Part shown: one piece after another, positions 1 through 7,686 of the stretch
Numbering within the stretch: position 1 is the stretch's first letter
How the letters are laid out: every line of letters starts with the position of its first letter
NCBI GenBank assembly: GCA_016874875.1
Contig: VGTA01000050.1
Span: 1-11,107 of the forward strand
Reading direction: 5' to 3'
DNA from: Deltaproteobacteria bacterium
GTDB lineage: Bacteria > Myxococcota_A > Bradymonadia > UBA7976 > VGTA01
DNA length: 11,107 nt
Notes under the pieces: generated by a model
What the model was told of the DNA's origin: nothing
Seen by the model: only the letters and a program-made list of their open reading frames with translations
Database searches by the model: none
Made by a program: the position numbers and the translations under genes

Positions 1-119
1 CACACACAGCGCACACACAGCGCACACACAGCGCACACACAGCGCACACACAGCGCGCACACAGCGCGCACACAGCGCGCACACAGCGCGCACACAGCGC
101 GCACACACATACACACACC
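1..119. repeat. 11-bp tandem minisatellite, CA-rich
   Basis: Nine consecutive 11-bp units fill 1-99. The first five read CACACACAGCG (1-55) and the next four read CGCACACAGCG (56-99), so a single A-to-G variant splits the array into two blocks. The array decays into a CA-rich tail up to 119 and probably extends left of the window. It lies directly upstream of the DUF4384 gene, whose ribosome binding site begins at about 122, so any promoter for that gene must lie within or beyond the array. There are no spacers, so it is not a CRISPR. Confidence 0.95.
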
Positions 120-132
120 ATGAGGTCAGCTT

Positions 133-1296
133 ATGTCTCTCCTAAGCGCTCGCGACGAGCGCACACAGCCGATCTTCCCGCTTCTGAAGGGCTTGAGCAT
201 CGCGGTGCTGATGACGCTCGCGATGACGGACGGCCGCTCGCTCTCAATCGCGCGGGGCGCGCGCGCACAGAACGTGCCCAACCAGGCCCTCGCCCTCTAC
301 GACCGCGGCGTGTCGCTCTACAAGGGCGGCGACTACCGCGCGGCCGAGCGCGCCTTTGTCGAGTCGCTGCGGCACGCTCAAGAGAGCCGCTGCCTCTACT
401 ACAAGGCCCTCGCCATCACTAAGCAAGAGCGACGCCCGTGCGGGGAGAAGCTGGTGGCGTGGCAGAGCTACCTGACGGTGTGTCAGCGCGGGGGGGGCTG
501 CGAGCAGAGCTGGCAGCAGAAGGCGAGCGAGAAGAGCGAGGAGCTGGGGGCGTCGTGTGAGGGGTGTAGCCACGTGGAGGGGTCCTGCGAGGGGGCGGCG
601 CAGGGGGCGGCGCAGGGGGCGGCGCAGGGGGCGGCGCAGGGGGCGGCGCGAAAGAGGGCTGAGCGAAAAGCTCAGCGAGCGCCCCTCTCCTCAGCGCCGC
701 GCCCCGCGCCGAGCGAGCGGGCGGAGGAGGGGCGGGCGGCCGCCGGGGGGGGCGAGCGCATGCAGCTCGAGGCGAGCCTCCTGTGCAGAATCAAGAACGC
801 GCGCGGAGGATATGAGCCGCTGAAGGTGTGCCACGGGGAGTACTTCCGCGAGGACGACCAGGTCGCCCTCCGCGTTCGCCCCTCGCAGGAGGGGTTCTTG
901 TATGTGCTCATCTATAACGACAAGGGGCAGGCGCAGCTCGCGTGGCCCGCGCCGGGGGATGACCCCCGCCTCCGCGCCCAGACGGAGTACGCGCTGCCGA
1001 GCGCCGAGGACAGCTTTTATCGCGGCTGGTGGTCCGTGGACGCGGTGAAGGACACCAAGGAGGTGATCTCGCTCATCTTCTCGCGCGCGCCGGTCGAGGA
1101 GCTCGAGCGGATGCGCGGCCTCGACCTCTCCCCTGAGCTCTCACGCGCCCTCGCGCGGCGCGACCCGGCGCAGGCGCGCGCGCTCAAGCGCTGGGCGGCG
1201 ACGCAGGGGGCGCAGGCGAGCGCGGACGCGGTGGTGGAGACGGTGGTGGGGGACGCGGAGCGCGTGGTGGCGCAGTTTTATTTTTTGCACGAGTAG
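133..1296 (+). CDS. Exported DUF4384-domain protein with N-terminal TPR-like region
   Basis: This 387-residue protein starts at the ATG at 133, preceded by GAGGT at 122-126 with a 6-nt spacer. The N-terminus has a hydrophobic stretch (about residues 16-31, ending near ARAQ) that looks like a signal peptide. Residues about 51-100 (ALYDRGVSLYKGGDYRAAE and onward) look like a tetratricopeptide helix pair, a protein-interaction fold. A low-complexity Ala-Gln-Gly and Arg/Lys-rich linker follows (about 153-200). Residues about 235-320 match DUF4384: a REDDQVALRV strand, GFLYVLIYNDKGQAQLAWP, then LPSAEDSFYRGWWSVD. This domain is known from bacterial envelope and signalling proteins, often beside caspase-like or kinase domains, but its biochemical role is not defined. 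A secreted caspase-like gene lies about 1.4 kb downstream on the other strand. Periplasmic or surface location is inferred from the leader. Confidence 0.8.
   Translation: MSLLSARDERTQPIFPLLKGLSIAVLMTLAMTDGRSLSIARGARAQNVPNQALALYDRGVSLYKGGDYRAAERAFVESLRHAQESRCLYYKALAITKQERRPCGEKLVAWQSYLTVCQRGGGCEQSWQQKASEKSEELGASCEGCSHVEGSCEGAAQGAAQGAAQGAAQGAARKRAERKAQRAPLSSAPRPAPSERAEEGRAAAGGGERMQLEASLLCRIKNARGGYEPLKVCHGEYFREDDQVALRVRPSQEGFLYVLIYNDKGQAQLAWPAPGDDPRLRAQTEYALPSAEDSFYRGWWSVDAVKDTKEVISLIFSRAPVEELERMRGLDLSPELSRALARRDPAQARALKRWAATQGAQASADAVVETVVGDAERVVAQFYFLHE
591..650 (+). repeat. 12-bp in-frame tandem repeat encoding GAAQ units
   Basis: Five 12-bp units of GGGGGCGGCGCA lie head to tail; the last ends CG instead of CA. 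Because 12 is a multiple of three, each copy adds a Gly-Ala-Ala-Gln tetrapeptide to the linker of the DUF4384 protein. Gain or loss of copies would change linker length without shifting the frame. Confidence 0.95.
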
Positions 1297-1360
1297 TGTA
1301 GTGCTAGCTCGCCAGGCGCGCAGCGGCGCCTGAACGGCTGAAAGGCCGAAAGGCGGAAAA

Positions 1361-1416
1361 GCCGAAAAGCCGAAAAGCCGAAAAGCCGAAAAGCCGAAAA
1401 GCCGAAAAGCCGAAAA
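1361..1416. repeat. 8-bp tandem repeat GCCGAAAA upstream of the octaheme cytochrome gene
   Basis: Seven perfect GCCGAAAA units fill 1361-1416. Degenerate relatives (GGCTGAAA, GGCCGAAA, GCGGAAAA) precede them from about 1337, and further GCTGAA-like remnants follow up to about 1438. The array lies in the 158-bp gap between the DUF4384 stop and the octaheme start, and ends 27 bp before the AAGGAG ribosome binding site at 1444-1449. I see no clear promoter or terminator in this gap. Since 8 is not a multiple of three, the array is not coding. Confidence 0.95.
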
Positions 1417-1454
1417 GCTAAAGCGCTGAATGACTGAATCCTCAAGGAGCTTGT

Positions 1455-2726
1455 ATGCGCCCTCACCCTCTCGCGCGCCTCCTCGCGCGCGCCCTGCTCG
1501 CCCTCTGCGCGACGTCCGCCCTCTGCGCGCTCCCGCCGCCCCGCTCGTGGCCGCTGGGGGGCGGCGCGGCGCTGGCGGAGACGCTGGTGGCCAAGAGCTA
1601 CTACATCCCCGTCTATGGGGAGCCGGAGCCGGAGGCGCAGGTCGTCGGCAACCTCCTCAAGGGGCAGGCGGCGGACGCGGTGGGGCGCCGCGGGGAGTGG
1701 GTGCAGGTGAACGCCTTCAAGGGCCTGCTCGTGGGGTGGGCGCGCGCGGCGGAGTTTGAGGCAGGGGGGGCGCCGAGCGTCACCACGCCGCAGGGGGGCG
1801 TGTCGCCGACCTTCCCGGGGGAGGAGGGCCTGCGGCGGGCCCGCGCGGGCGACGCGCCGCACAGGGGGGAGTACCGCGGGGTGCAGTACTGCGTGCGCTG
1901 CCACAACCCGGGCGCCACGCAGATCAAGAGCGGGGGGCGGCCCATCGAGGTGTGGTCGCAGTCGAGTCACGCCCGCGCCTACCACACGCTCTTCTCGCCC
2001 GAGTCGCTCAAGATCGGGCAGCGCCTGGGGATTCAGAATCCCGCCACCTCGCCGCGCTGCCTCAAGTGTCACGTCACCGCCTACGGGGTGCCGGCGGGCG
2101 TTCAGAGCGAGGTGGTCTTGACGGAGGGGGTGGGGTGCGAGGCGTGCCACGGCCCCAGCGGCGCCCTCCACGGCTCGGGGGGGGCGTGGGACGTGGCGCC
2201 CGTGGGGCAGCGCGCGCGCTTCTGTGGGCGCTGCCACAACGACGAGAGCCCCACCTGGCGCGGCTTTAACCTCGAGTCGTTCAGCGAGTACATCGCCCAC
2301 TGGGGGCACCGCGCGGAGGTGGAGCAGATCAGGGCGCGCGAGCACGCCGAGATGTCACGCCAGAGCGCGCGCGCGGGCGACCCGCCCCCGGCGCCCCTCA
2401 CCCCCCGCCTCACGGCCCCGCCCCCCGCCCCCCGCGTGAGCGCCGCCGCCGAGGAGGGAGTCTTGATGTTGGCGAGCGGCGTGGGGGCCCCCGTGCGCTT
2501 CCCGCACTCGCGGCACCAGAAGGACTTTGGGCTCTCGTGCAGCTCCTGTCACCACGTGCCGCAGGTCTTCAAGTGCCGCGACTGCCACAACGACACCTCC
2601 GCCGTGAGCAGGCAGCAGGCCTTCCACGACGGGGGCGCGCGCTCGTGCCGGAGCTGTCACCGCGAGATGGCGAGCAAGGGGTTCGCGGGGCCGCGCACGT
2701 GCGACGGCTGCCACGTGCCCCGCTGA
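1455..2726 (+). CDS. Secreted octaheme c-type cytochrome: SH3-like, c554-like and c3/c7-like domains
   Basis: The 423-residue protein starts at ATG 1455, with AAGGAG at 1444-1449 and a 5-nt spacer. The leader has Arg residues, a hydrophobic core and a likely cleavage site after ALA near residue 40. Residues about 41-105 resemble a bacterial SH3 domain (YYIPVYGEPEPEAQVVGNL, later GEWVQVN). Eight CxxCH heme-binding motifs follow, at 146, 202, 228, 257, 362, 374, 398 and 416. The first four, with the spacing and the EGVGCEACHGPSG context, resemble cytochrome c554-type tetraheme proteins. A Pro-rich linker (about 309-330) leads to the last four. There, upstream His residues (FPHSRH), CSSCHH and an AFH between motifs resemble class III cytochromes (c3/c7), where such His are axial ligands. 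The role is periplasmic electron transfer; the partner is not visible. It is convergent with the caspase-like gene, with a 9-bp gap and no obvious terminator. Confidence 0.9.
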   Translation: MRPHPLARLLARALLALCATSALCALPPPRSWPLGGGAALAETLVAKSYYIPVYGEPEPEAQVVGNLLKGQAADAVGRRGEWVQVNAFKGLLVGWARAAEFEAGGAPSVTTPQGGVSPTFPGEEGLRRARAGDAPHRGEYRGVQYCVRCHNPGATQIKSGGRPIEVWSQSSHARAYHTLFSPESLKIGQRLGIQNPATSPRCLKCHVTAYGVPAGVQSEVVLTEGVGCEACHGPSGALHGSGGAWDVAPVGQRARFCGRCHNDESPTWRGFNLESFSEYIAHWGHRAEVEQIRAREHAEMSRQSARAGDPPPAPLTPRLTAPPPAPRVSAAAEEGVLMLASGVGAPVRFPHSRHQKDFGLSCSSCHHVPQVFKCRDCHNDTSAVSRQQAFHDGGARSCRSCHREMASKGFAGPRTCDGCHVPR

Positions 2727-2735
2727 CCGCCGCGC

Positions 2736-3947
<1,212 letters not shown>

Positions 3948-4093
3948 CGGTTCTGCTCTTGTGGTGTGAGGTCCAAGGCGCTATTTAGAGGGCGGCGGGG
4001 CCGCCTTCGATGCTCCGTTATACAAGATCTAGATGCCCCTAGCGATCTAAATTCACCTCCGCACGACCGCTCAACCCAAGTGAGCTCACATCA
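3948..4093. promoter_or_regulatory. Shared divergent intergenic region (caspase-like gene / pentaheme cytochrome gene)
   Basis: This 146-bp gap must hold the promoters of both divergent genes. It is clearly richer in A+T than its flanks around 4008-4052. It contains a perfect 6-bp-stem hairpin (GGCGGC-GGG-GCCGCC, 3991-4005), which would lie in the leader of the minus-strand gene. It also contains an imperfect inverted repeat, AGATCTAG at 4025-4032 against CTA-GC-GATCT at 4039-4048. The latter could be an operator or part of a promoter, but no convincing -35/-10 pair can be named. For the plus-strand gene the best ribosome binding site is AAGTGAG at 4078-4084, 9 nt before the ATG. Confidence 0.4.
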
Positions 4094-5827
4094 ATGAAGA
4101 CACCCCCCCTCACGCGGCACAGGCGGCCGCGCCTCTGGCTTCTCTGGCTCCTCTGGCTCTGGGCGGGCCTCCTCGGCGCCCTCCGCCCGGGCGCGGCGCC
4201 GGCGGCGCCGGGGCCCCACGACGCGCTCTACGCGGAGAGCCGCTTCCCCAGCGCCAGCCAGTGCGCCGCGTGCCACCCGCTCATCTATGAGGAGTGGCGC
4301 GCCTCCGCTCACGCCTACGCCTCCATCAGCCCGGTCTTTCATCGCTTTGAGCAGACCATCAACGACCTCAGCAACGGCACCATCGGCACCTTCTGCATGC
4401 GCTGCCACTCCACCGTGGCGACCACCCTCGGCGAGCCGCGCGAGGCGCCGCTGTGGGAGCGCAACCCCGTGTCGCTCGAGGGCATCACCTGCGTGACCTG
4501 TCACCGCGTGAGCGAGGAGTACTACAAGGTCAACGGGGAGCGCCGCGTGGACCCCGGGCCCATCGAGGCGCCCGTCTATGGGCCCTTCGAGGGCGACCAC
4601 CTCCGAGAGGTGGTGGCGGCGGGGGCGACGGGGGGGCGCAAGGTGCACCTCAAGGCGATCAAGTTCGAGCAGCTGAGCGCGTCGGAGGCCTGCGTCTCGT
4701 GTCATCAGGTGGCCGTGGCGGGCATCAAGCTGGAGGTGGTGTGGGACCAGTACCAGGCCTCGCCCGCCAAGGCGCAGGGCGTCACGTGCCAAGACTGCCA
4801 CATGGCACAAGAGGCAGGCGACCACACGTCCGGCTACGCGCAGGCGCCGGGGGCCGTGATTCGCGGCGTCCCCACCCCCGTCCGCAGGCACTCCAATCAC
4901 TCCTTCTTGGGCCCCGGCTACCCCGTGGTGCACCCAGGGCTCTTCCCGCACAACCCCGAGGCGCGCTCGTACTCGGTGGAGGCCTGGCTCAAGTTCAATG
5001 ACCGCGAGGGCTGGGGCTCGCCCGAGTTCGAGGCCCGCCTGGCGCGCGGCGAGGTGAGCGCCGCCTTTCCGCCCGAGTGGGCGCGCGCCAACGACCGCCG
5101 CAGCGCGCATGACGTGGTGACGCAGAACAAGCAGGTCCTCAAGGCGCGCATGGCGCAGCGGGTGAAGATGATGGAGCACAGCATGCGCCTCGAGGGGCCC
5201 TTCTTTGAGGGCAGCCCGCGCGCCGGCGAGGCGCTCGCGGTGCGGTACTCGCTCACGAATCTCAACATCGGCCACAACCTCCCCTCGGGCTCGCTCGGGG
5301 CGCAGCCAGAGCTGTGGCTGAACGTGGCGCTCGTGAATCCGAGCGGGGAGACGGTGTGGGAGTCGGGCTACGTGGACTCGCAGGGCGACATGTGCGACCT
5401 GCACTCGCAGGACGTCCTCGAGGGGCGCCTCCCCCACGACGACCAGCTGGTGAATCTGCAGACGAAGTTCCTCGTGACTAATCTCAAGGGCACGGACCGC
5501 GAGGCCTACCTCCCCATCAACGTTGACCTCGACCAGCTGCCGATGATCCGCCCGGCGCCGGTGCCGAGCACGGTGATGAATCACCCTCCTTTCGCCCGCA
5601 TGGAGGGGCGGAGCCTGCCGCCGCTGCGGACGCGCGACGCGGAGTATGAGCTCCCCGCCGAGGCGCTCCGCGCCCCCGGGCGCTACACCCTCTCGGCGCG
5701 CCTGCGGAGCCGCGCGGAGCCGATCTACTTTATGCGCTTCATCGGGGCCACGGAGGAGATGATCCGCGGGATGAACGAGGGGATCGTGGACCTGCACCCC
5801 TACGCTGTGTCTTTTGAGGTGAAGTGA
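4094..5827 (+). CDS. Secreted pentaheme c-type cytochrome (c554-family) with C-terminal beta-rich domain
   Basis: The 577-residue protein has a Trp/Leu-rich signal peptide (residues about 14-30) and five CxxCH motifs at 57 (CAACH), 101 (CMRCH), 133 (CVTCH), 200 (CVSCH) and 232 (CQDCH). Their order and contexts (QCAACHPLIYEEWRASAHA, GITCVTCHRV, GVTCQDCHM) match the cytochrome c554-like multiheme family. Additional conserved His residues, for example in RRHSNHSFLGP, are candidate axial ligands. Residues about 360-577 lack heme motifs and look beta-rich, with NLNIGHNLPSG (GH at 393-394), a GHxLPxG motif often seen in the C-terminal domain of such cytochromes. The role is electron transfer in the periplasm or at the outer membrane. 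Its stop is followed after one base by the start of the beta-barrel gene, which indicates co-transcription. The electron donor and acceptor are not visible. No frameshift or missing motif is seen. Confidence 0.9.
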   Translation: MKTPPLTRHRRPRLWLLWLLWLWAGLLGALRPGAAPAAPGPHDALYAESRFPSASQCAACHPLIYEEWRASAHAYASISPVFHRFEQTINDLSNGTIGTFCMRCHSTVATTLGEPREAPLWERNPVSLEGITCVTCHRVSEEYYKVNGERRVDPGPIEAPVYGPFEGDHLREVVAAGATGGRKVHLKAIKFEQLSASEACVSCHQVAVAGIKLEVVWDQYQASPAKAQGVTCQDCHMAQEAGDHTSGYAQAPGAVIRGVPTPVRRHSNHSFLGPGYPVVHPGLFPHNPEARSYSVEAWLKFNDREGWGSPEFEARLARGEVSAAFPPEWARANDRRSAHDVVTQNKQVLKARMAQRVKMMEHSMRLEGPFFEGSPRAGEALAVRYSLTNLNIGHNLPSGSLGAQPELWLNVALVNPSGETVWESGYVDSQGDMCDLHSQDVLEGRLPHDDQLVNLQTKFLVTNLKGTDREAYLPINVDLDQLPMIRPAPVPSTVMNHPPFARMEGRSLPPLRTRDAEYELPAEALRAPGRYTLSARLRSRAEPIYFMRFIGATEEMIRGMNEGIVDLHPYAVSFEVK

Positions 5828-5828
5828 G

Positions 5829-7505
5829 ATGATCCGCTCTCTGCGCCTCGGCGCCCTCTCGCTCGGCGCCCTCTCGCTCGGCGCCCTCTCGCTCGGCGCT
5901 CTCTCGCTCGGCGCCCTCTCGGGGCGCGCGGCGGCGGAGCCCCCGCCGTCGCGCAAGATGTCACCCCTCGCGACGCCCGCCGAGCTCCAGGCGAGCCACT
6001 TCAAGGCGGACCCCGTCTACCCCAAGCGCGCCTATGACGCGCAGGCGCAGCGCGACATCTACGGCAATAAGCGCGCCGTCAACACCGCGCGCCCGCTCCT
6101 CGAGGTCGGGCGCCCCCTCTACAGCCCCGGGGAGCTGAGCCCAGGCGCGCCGCTGAGTCTCGTGGTCTTCGGCGACGTGCAGTCGGCGGTGGGGGTCAAC
6201 GCGGGGGTGGACGGCGCCACGCAGGCGCTGCTCGGCCTGCGCGCGAGCCTCGACGTGGACCTCCGCCTCACCTCCACGGAGCGCCTGCACGCCCTCGTGC
6301 GCCCCCTCGACACCGCCAACCAGCCCTCGCAGCTGCTCCTGAGCGGGCCGGCGGGGGAGGAGCGGGGGCTCGTGCACATCTTCCAGCGCTGCGTGGATTC
6401 CGCCATCGACCCAGACGGCTGCACGGGCCTCGAGGCCTTCGATGAGCTGTTCGCCAACCTCTTTTTCGAGGGGGAGTTCGGGGGGCTCCCCGTGGCGCTC
6501 GGCAAGATGCCGCACCTGCTCCAGAATGGCGTCTGGCTGGAGGACGCCTACGTGGGCGGGGCGCTCTCCATCGCCGCGCGCAACAGCGCCGCCTTCGACA
6601 TCTCCAACTACGACGTCGCCTTCTTTGGGGCGGCGGTGGGGGTGGACGACAGGGTCTTTGGCGGCGCGGGGCGCAACGGGGGCGGGGCGAGTCTGGCGGG
6701 CGTCTCGTTCTTCATCGAGGCGCTCGGCGGCTACATCGAGGGCGGCTACGGCTACGTGCTCGACCGCGAGGCGGGGGTGGACCGCGAGGTGTTTTCGCAG
6801 GACCCGGCGCTGGCCGGGGCGCGCTTCAAGGGGGACCTGAGCTACCACAACGCCACCGTGTCCTTCACGCGCCGCTACGGCGCGCTGCTCTCGAGCAGCG
6901 CGCGCCTGGTGGTGAACGCCGGGCAGGAGGAGTCGGCGGTGACGGGGGCGCCGGGGGCGCCGGGCGCGCCCGAGCGGCTGAGGACGGCCAACGGCGCCGC
7001 GCTGCTCCTAGAGACCTCCCTCATCACGCGGCGCCCGCTCACGCTGGTGCCCTACCTCAACCTGTTCGCGGGGCTCGACAGCCCGCAGGCGCTCGCCAAG
7101 CAGTTCGGGCTGCTCCGCAACACGGGCCTGCTGTTTGAGGACAACGCGCTGACGGCGCAGCGGAGTCTCTTCGACAACCCAGACGACAGCGTGGGCGGCG
7201 CGCTGGGCCTAGAGTACCTCTTCAACCTCGATCAGCAGGTGGCCGTGGAGGTCGCGGGCTCCGCGAGCGTGTGTCGCGACGCGGAGGGCGCCAACCTCTT
7301 GGGCGCCCGCTGCCGCCGCGGTGGGGCGCAGGGGGTGCGGGTGCGTGATCAGGCGGGGGTGGGGTTTCGGTATCAGCTCCCGTTCGGGATTCTCAAGAAG
7401 GCGTGGATTTTACGGGCGGATGGGGCGCTCGGGGTGCTGTCGCCGGATGAGGGGGCGGCGCAGACGTTCTATGGGGCGCGGCTGGAGCTGAGGCGTAAGT
7501 TTTGA
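5829..7505 (+). CDS. Predicted outer-membrane beta-barrel protein, operon partner of the pentaheme cytochrome
   Basis: I do not recognise a named family. The 558-residue protein starts at ATG 5829, one base after the cytochrome stop, with GAGGTGA at 5816-5822 inside the upstream gene and a 6-nt spacer. The leader (MIRSLR, then a hydrophobic core of five LGALS units, then GRAAAE) is a plausible signal peptide cleaved near residue 36. The mature part has many amphipathic stretches separated by turn-rich Gly/Asp/Asn loops (for example ASLDVDLRLTST, FFIEALGGYIEGGYGYV, ALGLEYLFNL) and ends in YGARLELRRKF. A terminal Phe on an amphipathic strand is the usual C-terminal signature of outer-membrane barrels. 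The coupling to a multiheme cytochrome suggests a porin-cytochrome pair, as in known porin-cytochrome conduits. That role is inferred from context and fold impression, not from a recognised homologue. Confidence 0.7.
   Translation: MIRSLRLGALSLGALSLGALSLGALSLGALSGRAAAEPPPSRKMSPLATPAELQASHFKADPVYPKRAYDAQAQRDIYGNKRAVNTARPLLEVGRPLYSPGELSPGAPLSLVVFGDVQSAVGVNAGVDGATQALLGLRASLDVDLRLTSTERLHALVRPLDTANQPSQLLLSGPAGEERGLVHIFQRCVDSAIDPDGCTGLEAFDELFANLFFEGEFGGLPVALGKMPHLLQNGVWLEDAYVGGALSIAARNSAAFDISNYDVAFFGAAVGVDDRVFGGAGRNGGGASLAGVSFFIEALGGYIEGGYGYVLDREAGVDREVFSQDPALAGARFKGDLSYHNATVSFTRRYGALLSSSARLVVNAGQEESAVTGAPGAPGAPERLRTANGAALLLETSLITRRPLTLVPYLNLFAGLDSPQALAKQFGLLRNTGLLFEDNALTAQRSLFDNPDDSVGGALGLEYLFNLDQQVAVEVAGSASVCRDAEGANLLGARCRRGGAQGVRVRDQAGVGFRYQLPFGILKKAWILRADGALGVLSPDEGAAQTFYGARLELRRKF
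5847..5921 (+). repeat. 15-bp tandem repeat forming the signal-peptide core (LGALS x5)
   Basis: Five 15-bp units of CTCGGCGCCCTCTCG fill the interval; unit four has one C-to-T change that is silent. They encode five copies of Leu-Gly-Ala-Leu-Ser, which make up nearly all of the hydrophobic region of the leader of the beta-barrel protein. Copy number changes stay in frame but would lengthen or shorten the signal peptide in five-residue steps. Confidence 0.95.
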
Positions 7506-7574
7506 GGGGTTAGGGGAGAGATTTGGCTAGGCGGCCGCCATCCTGATGGACAGTGTCTGTATATGTATAAAAAC

Positions 7575-7599
7575 GATTTTGTGACCCTGAACGGTTATG
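7575..7599 (-). repeat. Terminal-repeat-like motif, copy A (inverted)
   Basis: On the minus strand this copy reads CATAACCGTTCAGGGTCA followed by CAAAATC. Its first 18 bases equal the copy at 10470-10487. Positions 7575-7597 are the exact reverse complement of 10394-10416 (23 matches). It is inverted relative to both other copies, so the lipoprotein gene lies between opposed copies. Confidence 0.85.
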
Positions 7600-7641
7600 T
7601 TGTTTGAACCCATGCTGAATATGCCCCCATAGATCTTCACC

Positions 7642-7671
7642 TAACTCAATCCGCGGGCAACCACCGGGGCC
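7642..7671 (-). pseudogene. Fossil fragment of another SUMF-type module, in frame after the lipoprotein stop
   Basis: Downstream of the TAA that ends the lipoprotein (and a second in-frame TAA at 7678-7680), the same reading frame encodes GPGGCPRIEL. This nearly repeats APGGCPRIEW, which begins the second SUMF-like domain inside the gene. At the DNA level, 7646-7668 matches 8441-8463 at 22 of 23 positions. Similarity stops just after the IE codons, so only the front edge of a module is left. The likely cause is a recombination or deletion event between module boundaries. Confidence 0.65.
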
Positions 7672-7686
7672 GTAATATTATAATTT

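Larger units (their letters stand above)
7506..7686. other. Intergenic region with a repeat end and module fossil; tail-to-tail genes
   Basis: This gap separates two convergent genes. It starts with a G-rich stretch and a 10-bp GGCGGCCGCC palindrome (7530-7539), which could be a weak hairpin but lacks a T-run, so I do not call a terminator. Composition then shifts to A+T-rich. It contains one copy of a repeated motif (7575-7599) and a short fossil coding fragment (7642-7671), both listed separately. No intact gene is seen. Confidence 0.6.

Noticed and set aside
1..107. CRISPR array
   Set aside because: Units are 11 bp and contiguous with no spacers.
1278..2345. 355-codon minus-strand open frame over the octaheme gene
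   Set aside because: Arg/Ala/Leu-rich shadow; its tail merely translates the 8-bp repeat, and the other strand encodes eight CxxCH motifs.
4091..6004. 637-codon open frame on the minus strand opposite the pentaheme cytochrome
   Set aside because: It is an antisense shadow of a high-GC gene: His/Arg/Leu-rich with no domain, while the plus strand carries five heme motifs and a signal peptide.
7530..7539. Terminator at GGCGGCCGCC
   Set aside because: The stem has no loop and no following T-run.
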